A DNA stretch of 51,124 nucleotides, taken from an uncultured Helicobacteraceae bacterium. GTDB taxonomy: Bacteria; Campylobacterota; Campylobacteria; Campylobacterales; Sulfurimonadaceae. Positions within the stretch are counted from its first letter, which is position 1; each line of letters begins with the position of its first letter. The stretch spans positions 1-51,124 of the forward strand of contig CAMZLS010000007.1 in NCBI GenBank assembly GCA_947311765.1, written 5' to 3'. The notes under the pieces are model-generated. The model searched no databases. It was given only the letters and a program-made list of their open reading frames with translations, and was not told the origin of the DNA. A program made the position numbers and the translations under genes. Positions 43,739-51,124 of the stretch are shown one piece after another.

Positions 43739-44980
43739 TTATTTTTGTAGATTTTTGTAAAGTATCACTTTACCCAGTTCTACACCTGGTTGATTATAGG
43801 TATTTACCCTAAGCATTGCGCCAATAAGTGAAGTCAATAGTTCATAATAAACTATCATAGCACCAATATTTTGTGGTGTCACCTTATCTAGGCTTATCTT
43901 ATCTACTGCTACACCTGCTTCTATAACACTCTGCGCTGTTGCCTCACATTGGGCATTGATAAGGGTGTTAAAACTTTGATTATTGATAAAATTTGTTTTT
44001 TCTATGCTATGAAGGCTAATGTCTGGAACAGATAAATCATTTTCAAAATCTTCGATATTGATAAATGTCACACTTTTATCTTGTGGACCTTCGATAACAA
44101 GTTGTAAAAATGAGTGTTGATCAACCGCACCGATAATACCGATAGGAGTTAAACCTACACGATTTTTATTCACATCTACTTTTCCTAATGATTCGCCCCA
44201 CAACTGCACATACCATTTTGTCAAATTTTCTAAACAGTCTGCATATGAGAAGAGAACATTGATACTCTGTTTTTTAGAATTTTCATACATGTAACAGGCT
44301 TTTTCAAGAAGATGTTGCTCTTGGTTTTCAAAAAAACTGTTTACAAAACTACCTGCACCCCCTAAAAGTGTCTGCATATCATAGCCAGCTATCTGTAAAG
44401 GCACAACACCCACTGCACTTAAAACTGAAAAGCGTCCGCCTACATTATCTGGAATATTAAATTCATGAATGCCATGATGTTGTGCAAATTCTGAGAGTGA
44501 AGAGCCCTTATCTGTAATAGCAAAAATGCGTTTGGCATCTTCTCCATCAAGGTCAAGCTTACATGTAGAGATAACTCTCTTAAATATAGAAGTTGTCTCT
44601 ATCGTAGAACCTGATTTTGAGATAATAAAAAAGAGTGCTTTTTCTTGATCTATTTTTGTCAATGTCTCTGTAATAGTAATCGGATCTGAATTTTCAAAAA
44701 AAAGTATCTCTTTTGCGTCAGGAGTGAAAGGTCTCAATATCGAGTCAATAGCCTTAATTCCTAAAGATGAGCCGCCAACACCTATGATAACTATCTGTTC
44801 ATATTTAGAAGTATCTATACTTTCGAGTCTTTGAAGATGCGCAAGCGAAGAGGTAGGAAGTTTATAATATCCTATCTCATCGCTTATCATCTCATGCGTG
44901 AGCTTTTCCATAACCATCTGCATAATCTCTTCACGCTCTGATGTTAATTCAAAAGAAAACTCTCTTCTAAAACTAAGCAT
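43739..44980 (-). CDS. pgi: Glucose-6-phosphate isomerase
   Basis: It interconverts glucose-6-phosphate and fructose-6-phosphate, linking glycogen to gluconeogenesis. The 413-residue protein is the short epsilonproteobacterial type. It shows GVGGSSLGIKA, the SKSGSTIET phosphate loop, DNVGGRFSVLSAVG and a late GVELGK segment with the usual catalytic Glu/Lys area. It overlaps gap by one base and precedes the phosphorylase gene. Confidence 0.95.
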   Translation of the reverse strand: MLSFRREFSFELTSEREEIMQMVMEKLTHEMISDEIGYYKLPTSSLAHLQRLESIDTSKYEQIVIIGVGGSSLGIKAIDSILRPFTPDAKEILFFENSDPITITETLTKIDQEKALFFIISKSGSTIETTSIFKRVISTCKLDLDGEDAKRIFAITDKGSSLSEFAQHHGIHEFNIPDNVGGRFSVLSAVGVVPLQIAGYDMQTLLGGAGSFVNSFFENQEQHLLEKACYMYENSKKQSINVLFSYADCLENLTKWYVQLWGESLGKVDVNKNRVGLTPIGIIGAVDQHSFLQLVIEGPQDKSVTFINIEDFENDLSVPDISLHSIEKTNFINNQSFNTLINAQCEATAQSVIEAGVAVDKISLDKVTPQNIGAMIVYYELLTSLIGAMLRVNTYNQPGVELGKVILYKNLQK

Positions 44981-45975
44981 TACTTATTTCCAACAAGAAC
45001 GCACACATCTACTAGACGTGAACTATATCCCCACTCATTATCATACCAAGCAAGAACTTTCAGCGTTGTCCCATCCACTAAACTTGTCATATCGGGAACA
45101 TAGGTTGAACTGTAAGTGGAACCTATAAAGTCACTTGAAACACGCTTGTCCGTATCAATTTCGATAAGACCTTTAAACTTACCCTCTGCCGCTTTTTCAA
45201 AAGCTGTATTTACTGCTTCTATCGTTGTCTCTTTTTTAAGGTTTACAGTTAAATCTACAACGGAAACATCAGGAGTTGGTACACGCATAGCGTAACCATT
45301 AAGTTTTCCTTTTAACTGAGGCATAACCAAGGCGATGGCTTTTGCTGCGCCTGTTGTTGTTGGAATCATATTAACTGCCGCTGCTCTTGCACGGCGTTGA
45401 TCTTTGTTGTGTTTCACATCTAAAACATTTTGATCATTTGTATAAGAGTGGATGGTCGTCATTAAACCATTTTCTATACCAAACTCATCATCTAAAACTT
45501 TACAAATAGGTGCAAGGCAGTTTGTTGTACAGCTAGCATTAGAGATGATAGCCTCACCCTTGTACTCATCTGTGTTGATATTTAAAACATAAGTAGGTGT
45601 ATCATCTTTTGCAGGAGCAGACATAACAACTTTTTTCACGCCATTTTTAATATAGGCTTGCGCTTTCTCTGTTGTCAAAAATACACCCGTACATTCGATA
45701 ACAAGCTCAGCCCCAACAGAGCCAAAATCAAGTTCATTCAGGTTTCGAGTGCTAAACATTGTAACTTTTTTGCCATTAATCATAATAGTGCTATCATCAA
45801 TAACTTTTGCATCTACACCAGTGTGCACGCTGTCATATTTAAAAAGGTACTCAAGCATATCTGCTTTAGCTGTTGTATTAATGGCCACAAGCTCAATATC
45901 ATCGCGAGATGTAACAATCTTTGCTACAATCATTCCTATTCTTCCTGTTCCGTTAATCGCTACTTTTAGTGCCAT
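44980..45975 (-). CDS. gap: Glyceraldehyde-3-phosphate dehydrogenase
   Basis: The 331-residue enzyme has the NAD(P) loop INGTGRIG and the catalytic Cys149 in SNASCTTNCLAP with its HSYT partner segment. C-terminal WYDNEWGYS is also present. The cofactor-binding turn reads AINTTA (residues 31-36) and lacks the aspartate of strictly NAD-dependent enzymes (IND), which suggests NADP or dual use. AAGGAA precedes the ATG. It is the first gene of the glycogen/gluconeogenesis run. Confidence 0.96.
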   Translation of the reverse strand: MALKVAINGTGRIGMIVAKIVTSRDDIELVAINTTAKADMLEYLFKYDSVHTGVDAKVIDDSTIMINGKKVTMFSTRNLNELDFGSVGAELVIECTGVFLTTEKAQAYIKNGVKKVVMSAPAKDDTPTYVLNINTDEYKGEAIISNASCTTNCLAPICKVLDDEFGIENGLMTTIHSYTNDQNVLDVKHNKDQRRARAAAVNMIPTTTGAAKAIALVMPQLKGKLNGYAMRVPTPDVSVVDLTVNLKKETTIEAVNTAFEKAAEGKFKGLIEIDTDKRVSSDFIGSTYSSTYVPDMTSLVDGTTLKVLAWYDNEWGYSSRLVDVCVLVGNK

Positions 45976-46083
45976 GTTTTTTCCTTATTATATTGGAAAC
46001 ATTCTACTCTTTTTTGGCTTTTAAAGTTTTATAAAACTGCTCATAAAATAATCTTTTTTGAATTTTTTCAAAAGAAGTCAGGC

Positions 46084-46126
46084 GCTTATCAACTTACATG
46101 CAAGGGAATTTATGCTTGCAATAAGC
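46084..46126. other. Nested inverted repeats in the gap upstream region
   Basis: GCTTAT (46084-46089) pairs with ATAAGC (46121-46126), and TGCAAG (46099-46104) pairs with CTTGCA (46115-46120), leaving a 9-base bulge on one side. A one-mismatch relative of the TTACATGTAA repeat (46094-46103) is part of the left arm. It lies in the 197-base gap between gap and the hybrid kinase, where no gene is seen. It may belong to the 5' leader of gap or the 3' end of the kinase transcript; both run on the minus strand. Confidence 0.4.
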
Positions 46127-46155
46127 TACAAACAAGGGGATTGGAGACTGAACGG

Positions 46156-46174
46156 AAGAGGGAAAACCCCTCTT
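46156..46174 (-). terminator. Hairpin at the stop of the hybrid kinase gene
   Basis: AAGAGGG (46156-46162) pairs with CCCTCTT (46168-46174) around a 5-base loop, overlapping the kinase stop codon. It is GC-rich for this genome and well placed for termination of the minus-strand transcript. A clear T-run does not follow, so Rho-independent termination is uncertain. Confidence 0.4.
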
Positions 46175-49100
46175 ATTGTGCTTCTTTCATTTTTGATAAT
46201 ATCATATCTTTATTATCACCTGCTCTGATAGTAGAGGCACATATATCAGTATCATCATCTTCTTTTTCAATAAAAACCAAAGGTACAACACCTTCGTCTC
46301 TGGCTTTTTGTGCGACTTTACATAAATCACCATGGATGCAAGAGTAGTCGTACATGGCATAAGTAAAGAGATAATTTTCTATCAAATCAATAAACTCCTC
46401 CATACTATCTGCTGTAGCAATTTCATATCCAGATCTTTTCAGTATTGCAGCGTAGATAGCCTGCTCGAGTCTATGCTTACAATAAAGAAGTACAGCTTTA
46501 TATTCAGCCTTTGTTGTATTTGTAAGTTCGCCTTTTTCAATATTACCAATTTGAGATTTCTCTTTTTTGATAACTTCAATCCCGTCAGCATCTTCACGCG
46601 TGTCTAATTCTTGAAGCACATCTATCTTTGTTTGATTACTAATATTATCAGGTAAAAATTTTTCAATGATATTCTTAATTTCGCTAAGATTTAGTGGTTT
46701 ATAGACATAGCCATCCATGCCAATTTTCATATATTTTTCCCTATCACCCTTGAGCGCATTGGCTGTCAATGCGATAATAGGCACATGATCTAAACCATAT
46801 CTCTTCTCATGCTCTAATATTTTTTCTGTAGCTTCCATACCGTTCATTACAGGCATTTGAATATCCATAAATATAATATCAAATTTAGCATTTTTTCGTG
46901 CTTCAAAAGCTTCAAATCCATTTGACACCAATGTTACAACTAGACCAAATCTCTCCAATGTACGTAAAATCAATTTTTGATTTATTACATTATCCTCTGC
47001 AACCAAAGCATTTATTTTGTTAAAATGTGCCATAGGCAGAGAAGTCTCTTCATTAGGATTATTTAAACTATCTTTAGCGTATATATTTTCATGCATGATT
47101 TGCATGATTTTTCTTTTTGTGATAGGCTTTTGTATAGTTTTGATATAACTATACTTACTCAAATCAACAAGTTGCTTCATCCTCCCAGTTGTCATTAGTA
47201 CAATAGGTATATTTAAAATAGCAAATTTTTCTAGTCCATCTGCTTTACTTTCATAATGATGATCTAAAAATAAAATATCAGGTACTTCCATCTTTTCTGT
47301 TTTACTAAAGAGCTGATCATAAGTATTGTGTTGAAACGAGGCACCCATGTGTTCAACATATAATTTTAAATTGTTATACGATTGGCTTTTTGTAGATAGT
47401 AAAGGACTAACAAAGCCTACAGAAAGATTTGAACAAACCACATCCTCTTTGTCATTCATATCTTTAATGCTTTGGAGATCTTTTTCTAGTCTAAGCGTGA
47501 AGAAGAAGCAAGAGCCTCCACCCTCAATGTCAGCAACATCTAGTTCACCGCCCATAAGTTTTACAATATTACTTGAAATAGTTAAGCCCAAGCCTGTACC
47601 ACCGTATTTTCTGCTCGTGCCAGAATCTTCTTGAGAAAACGCTTGAAATATGCTCTTTCTTTTCTCTTTGCTTATTCCTATTCCTGAATCTTTTACAGCA
47701 AATTTTACAGTAGTGTAGTTTTCCTCATCTTTAACTATATCCATATGGAAACTAATTTCGCCCCCAATAGGCGTAAACTTAATAGCATTGCTAATCAAGT
47801 TTGTCAATACTTGTGATAGCTTAATGGGATCTCCGAAAACTTTTGAAGGAATATCTGGATTTATGGATATGCCAAGATCTATCTTTTTTTCATCTGCTCC
47901 TGAAGCAAAGGTTTCGACTGAGGACTCTAGTTTGCCACAAATATCAAAGCTAATATACTCTAAATCCATCTTATTTGCATTAATTTTTGAGAAATCCAAT
48001 ATATCGTTAACAATACCTAAGAGGTTATCTGAACTATCAACAATAATATCAACAAATTCTTTTTGGTCTGAAGATAAATCCGTCCCTTTGAGTAGTTGAG
48101 CAAAGCCTACGATACCATTAAGAGGTGTACGAATTTCATGTGACATATTTGCAAGAAAGAGATCTTTTGCTATATTTGCCTCTTCTGCTATAAGCTCCTT
48201 TTCTTGCAGTAATTTAATAATAGAGCAGAAGTAGGAGTAGATTTTCTTTTTGTCCGAAAGATCCTCGAGAGAACCTACTGACTCTGTGATTTCATCTCTA
48301 CTTTTTGATGTTAAGATATTAACCTCACTCATCATCTCTTCAAGCGCCTTGTCTTCACCTCTTGACACAATATAATTTCGTACAAGCACAATAAGTATAA
48401 ACAGTAAACTTAGTATAATCACCACTATATTAACCAAAAGCACAGACTCTTTAGACTGAATATTATCTGCTAGTTTTGCTGATAAAAATTGCAGTGTATC
48501 TTTTTTTGATTTTTTAAAAAGATTCTGCTTTTCCTGAATTGTTGCTACCCAGTCTTTTGTAGTTGTGCTGTATCTTGCATCAGTATAATCTAAGAGAATA
48601 TCAATCCTCATACTATCTAGCTTGCTTATTATATCATCAGTTTTTTTTGATAAAAAAACTCGATCTAAATCCTTCCTAATAGGTGTAATATAATTATATT
48701 TCACTATATCTGGTACAGCTGACTGTCTGATATAATTATCCCATCTAGCAAGATCTGTAGAGAGGAATGACTTTTCGTTTACCAAAAAGTACACAACAAG
48801 TATCTCTTCATTTGTAGCATTAGTATAAAGCTTACTCATATCTCTAAAAAAGGTCAGATATGGCTTGTTTTCATTGGTCCCATATGAACTCACTTTATCC
48901 CAATACGATTGGATAGGGTGCAAGATTTTTCTATGATACTCTCCATTTAAGAATATAGAGAGTCCTAAGCTTTCATCAACATCTATGTTGTATCGAATAT
49001 TTTCTAGAGTATTTGCTATATGGACATCTTCAAAAAGCTTAACCTTAGGTGCTGAAGATTTATTTGTGTCAAAAAAGAGCGTATTTATTCTCTCGATTAG

Positions 49101-49403
49101 TGAAATATCATTTGATTGTTGCCCAAGTTGATTGGCAATCAAGTCAGTAGCATCCCTGTCTTTTTGACACTCTGCTTTGAGCCTCTTTTGATTTGCACTC
49201 ATAATTGTTGCACAGATTATCTCTTGAGTGACAGACTCTTCTAGTGACTGATACAATTCTGTCTTGTTGAGGTGTTTTTGAAGATCGAGTGTCTGTATAT
49301 AGCTACTCCAAATATTTTGTATAAAATAAATCCCAATAACAAATACAACAAGAAGTGGCACAATAACAATTATTGAACTTAGCCGTACTTTATTTATTGT
49401 CAT
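46173..49403 (-). CDS. NIT-type hybrid histidine kinase with several receiver domains
   Basis: The 1076-residue kinase has membrane helices at about 10-30 and 321-343 around a helical periplasmic region resembling the nitrate/nitrite-sensing NIT domain. HisKA follows with His422 (MSHEIRTPLNG), then the ATPase (N box NLISNAIKF, DSGIGI, GGTGLGLTI; about 520-640). A diverged receiver lies at about 655-775 (Asp714) and a canonical one at about 795-918 (Asp847 in FMDIQMP, Lys902 in YKPLN). A third receiver-like region covers about 955-1060. No DNA-binding output is attached. It is the last gene of an operon with two secreted PilJ-like proteins. Confidence 0.88.
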   Translation of the reverse strand: MTINKVRLSSIIVIVPLLVVFVIGIYFIQNIWSSYIQTLDLQKHLNKTELYQSLEESVTQEIICATIMSANQKRLKAECQKDRDATDLIANQLGQQSNDISLIERINTLFFDTNKSSAPKVKLFEDVHIANTLENIRYNIDVDESLGLSIFLNGEYHRKILHPIQSYWDKVSSYGTNENKPYLTFFRDMSKLYTNATNEEILVVYFLVNEKSFLSTDLARWDNYIRQSAVPDIVKYNYITPIRKDLDRVFLSKKTDDIISKLDSMRIDILLDYTDARYSTTTKDWVATIQEKQNLFKKSKKDTLQFLSAKLADNIQSKESVLLVNIVVIILSLLFILIVLVRNYIVSRGEDKALEEMMSEVNILTSKSRDEITESVGSLEDLSDKKKIYSYFCSIIKLLQEKELIAEEANIAKDLFLANMSHEIRTPLNGIVGFAQLLKGTDLSSDQKEFVDIIVDSSDNLLGIVNDILDFSKINANKMDLEYISFDICGKLESSVETFASGADEKKIDLGISINPDIPSKVFGDPIKLSQVLTNLISNAIKFTPIGGEISFHMDIVKDEENYTTVKFAVKDSGIGISKEKRKSIFQAFSQEDSGTSRKYGGTGLGLTISSNIVKLMGGELDVADIEGGGSCFFFTLRLEKDLQSIKDMNDKEDVVCSNLSVGFVSPLLSTKSQSYNNLKLYVEHMGASFQHNTYDQLFSKTEKMEVPDILFLDHHYESKADGLEKFAILNIPIVLMTTGRMKQLVDLSKYSYIKTIQKPITKRKIMQIMHENIYAKDSLNNPNEETSLPMAHFNKINALVAEDNVINQKLILRTLERFGLVVTLVSNGFEAFEARKNAKFDIIFMDIQMPVMNGMEATEKILEHEKRYGLDHVPIIALTANALKGDREKYMKIGMDGYVYKPLNLSEIKNIIEKFLPDNISNQTKIDVLQELDTREDADGIEVIKKEKSQIGNIEKGELTNTTKAEYKAVLLYCKHRLEQAIYAAILKRSGYEIATADSMEEFIDLIENYLFTYAMYDYSCIHGDLCKVAQKARDEGVVPLVFIEKEDDDTDICASTIRAGDNKDMILSKMKEAQ

Positions 49404-49470
49404 AATTTTTCCCTTCTCTTTTCACAAAATTATTTTATACAATTTTACTTGCATTATATTGATACAACAA

Positions 49471-50274
49471 TTATTTTGAAATCTCTGTCAAAATTATTTT
49501 ACTCATATCGTTAGCTTTATTATAAGCTTTATCAGCCCTTTCTTGCACAATGACGGGCATGAACTTATTATCAAACATCCATACAGTATTAAAATATTTC
49601 AAATGTTTGTTGGTCGCATCTAAAAGCTTTTTAAATTCAGGACTTTTATAATATTTTGAACTTTTAAGCATCTTTATTGAATTTGCATATATCCTCACCC
49701 CATTATTCCAATGTTTCTCTATGGTTGGGTCTGGTAATCCCCACATTTTCATCATATAGTGAGTAGAAAGTCTTCTAGCTGATGCGGCTATCTCTATAGA
49801 TGCATTTAACATTTTACTATCATTTATTTTCTCTTTTTCAAGCAGATATTTTTTCATATTTGCTAATTCCACAATGACAGAGCGAATATTTCCATGTATA
49901 AACAGACCCTCTTTCATAAGTCTGTCTGGATCATTATCATTAAGTGCAGTTAATAGCGCAGTCTTGACTGGCTTCCATGCCTTTTTGCTACGCACAATGC
50001 TATTTTTGATATATTCATCTTTGAAATTTTTGTCTATATCATTGATTGTATTCTCATACTCTTTGATACTCTTCTTGAGTGTCTCGTTTGGTGACTTATA
50101 TGAAACTTCTGTAGCTATCAAAGAATAAGTCTCTAGCATTTTTCTCATATTTGACATCTGCTTGCCTGATGCTAAAATGGCGTTCATGCTTGTTTTGATC
50201 TCTGCCGCCTGAGTGGTAGCGAAACCAAATATAATTGCAACTATTAAATATTTTATATTAATGTATAGTTTCAT
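49471..50274 (-). CDS. Secreted helical PilJ/NarX-like sensor-domain protein (second)
   Basis: The 267-residue protein has a signal peptide (about 1-23, ending near TQAAE) and a helical bundle resembling the type IV pili methyl-accepting N-terminal (PilJ) domain. Features are ASGKQMSNMRKMLETY early and ASIEIAASARRLSTHYMMKMWG later. No second membrane span or output is present. It sits 22 bases after a related gene and 67 bases before the hybrid kinase, so it probably serves as a periplasmic accessory sensor. Ligand unknown. Confidence 0.7.
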   Translation of the reverse strand: MKLYINIKYLIVAIIFGFATTQAAEIKTSMNAILASGKQMSNMRKMLETYSLIATEVSYKSPNETLKKSIKEYENTINDIDKNFKDEYIKNSIVRSKKAWKPVKTALLTALNDNDPDRLMKEGLFIHGNIRSVIVELANMKKYLLEKEKINDSKMLNASIEIAASARRLSTHYMMKMWGLPDPTIEKHWNNGVRIYANSIKMLKSSKYYKSPEFKKLLDATNKHLKYFNTVWMFDNKFMPVIVQERADKAYNKANDMSKIILTEISK

Positions 50275-50295
50275 AATAGACTCCTGTGGTTTCAG

Positions 50296-51087
50296 CTATT
50301 TTTTTAAGTCAACATACAGTGACGATATCTCATCCATTTTACTCGTAATTTCATCAGAAGTATTGAAAACAATGAGTGGCAATCCACCCATTTGAATATC
50401 AAGGTAAAACTTATAGACAATTTTCCATAGTCTATCTACTCTTTTAAGTTTTTTCTTTATCTCTGGAGAGTTTGTTTTGTTGCTCATAAGCTCTTTGTGA
50501 TTTCTAGTGAAACTTTCAACAGCAGCATTCATCTGTTTGATGGTATTTTTATCTTTAATCCCTAGCTGATAAGCAATGTAGTATTTTGCGATACGCTGGG
50601 CTAGCATACCTTGTCGTTCAGATAAATCAATAAGTTTTGATGTTTCTGCACTAGAGAGCTTAGAGAGAGAGACCATAATATACTCATTACCTTCTAGCAT
50701 AGTCTCACTAAGATCAAGAACATATTGAGCATTGTCTATATTGAAGTCCTCTTGGGTCTTAGCTAAGATATCTTCATTATTCATATCAACAAATTCTAGC
50801 AGGTTAACTATTCTAGGCTTGTCAATAGAATTTTTTAGGCTAGCTTGTGCATGCTGCGACTCTCTCAGTGTGCGAGAGAGTTGCTTGTTTGCTTTGTTTA
50901 CAGCAATATTACCACCCCTATAGAGATAATCTTTTGCTATCCTCTGAGATAACATTCTCTGCTTGCCGGCAATATTAATCAATTCAAGCGTACTCAGTTT
51001 ATCTTTTGCTAATGCAAGTGAGGAAAATGATAACGCTACAATCACAGCTAAGCTCATTTTTTTAGAAACAATACTTATCTTAGTCAT
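50296..51087 (-). CDS. Secreted PilJ/NarX-like sensor-domain protein (first)
   Basis: The 263-residue protein has a signal peptide (about 1-27) and two copies of the PilJ signature: INIAGKQRMLSQRIAKDYL at about 38-55 and IDLSERQGMLAQRIAKYY at about 153-170. This signature resembles the P-box of NarX/NarQ nitrate sensors, which makes nitrate or nitrite a plausible ligand. No transmembrane or signalling output follows. AAGGAT precedes the ATG. The gene starts the three-gene operon; upstream sequence is cut by the window end. Confidence 0.8.
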   Translation of the reverse strand: MTKISIVSKKMSLAVIVALSFSSLALAKDKLSTLELINIAGKQRMLSQRIAKDYLYRGGNIAVNKANKQLSRTLRESQHAQASLKNSIDKPRIVNLLEFVDMNNEDILAKTQEDFNIDNAQYVLDLSETMLEGNEYIMVSLSKLSSAETSKLIDLSERQGMLAQRIAKYYIAYQLGIKDKNTIKQMNAAVESFTRNHKELMSNKTNSPEIKKKLKRVDRLWKIVYKFYLDIQMGGLPLIVFNTSDEITSKMDEISSLYVDLKK

Positions 51088-51124
51088 AAATCATCCTTAT
51101 TATACATCAAGTTTCACCACGCTG

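Noticed and set aside
45987-45992. TATAAT directly upstream of gap
   Set aside because: It sits against the AAGGAA ribosome-binding site, so transcription from it would start within about six bases of the ATG; a similar TATAATAAGGA occurs before the gene at 50296-51087 and is probably chance in AT-rich DNA.
46332-48099. Several plus-strand frames of 60-100 codons under the hybrid kinase
   Set aside because: They are antisense shadows of a kinase with clear domain motifs, and no ribosome-binding sites or families were seen.

Overview
The window is a chromosomal segment from a Campylobacterota (epsilonproteobacterial) sulfur oxidizer, most likely Sulfurimonas or a close relative. The evidence is low GC with dense, overlapping operons, a soxXYZAB cluster carrying a single-heme SoxA, Helicobacter/Campylobacter-like gene orders (aminotransferase-murC-small membrane protein; gltX-yggT-slt), and GatA-type indirect amidation. 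The genus is inferred from gene content only.

Layout. 1-370: tRNA-Lys and tRNA-Asp on the minus strand behind a near-perfect sigma70 promoter. 370-11051: housekeeping genes (cinA-like, ileS, a 41-aa membrane peptide, gatA, guaB, an RDD protein, a DapC-like aminotransferase, an acidic unknown protein, murC, a small membrane protein). 11067-13976: a three-gene sensory module (membrane-anchored periplasmic Cache protein, OmpR-type regulator, histidine kinase). 14054-20405: soxX-soxY-soxZ-soxA-soxB, then a secreted metallo-beta-lactamase-fold protein, a secreted DsrE-like protein and a DUF302 protein. 20504-21791 (minus): DUF134 regulator, His-rich NifX-like protein, flavin reductase. 21937-28077: a lipoprotein, a gltX-yggT operon ending in a truncated slt remnant, an HI0933-type flavoprotein, a solute-binding lipoprotein and an ABC exporter. 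28083-45975 (minus): an approximately 18-kb run, gap-pgi-phosphorylase-pgk-CBM48-nucleotidyltransferase fusion-GH57-GH57-galT-like-glgA-glgA-glgB, joining gluconeogenesis to glycogen synthesis and breakdown. 46173-51087 (minus): two secreted PilJ/NarX-like sensor proteins followed by a large NIT-type hybrid histidine kinase. No stretch longer than 300 bases lacks a gene.

The most striking signal is not a gene. The 10-base palindrome TTACATGTAA occurs 21 times exactly, where roughly 0.2 copies would be expected from base composition. Twenty copies lie inside coding sequences of unrelated genes on both strands, where they impose Leu-His-Val or Thr-Cys on the proteins. It behaves like a highly iterated palindrome or genome-wide signal. 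Other points of interest are a glutamyl-tRNA synthetase with altered or missing catalytic signatures, a glucan phosphorylase without the PLP lysine, a glycogen operon without a classical glgC, phased TTTACA repeats in front of soxX, and a decayed slt gene.
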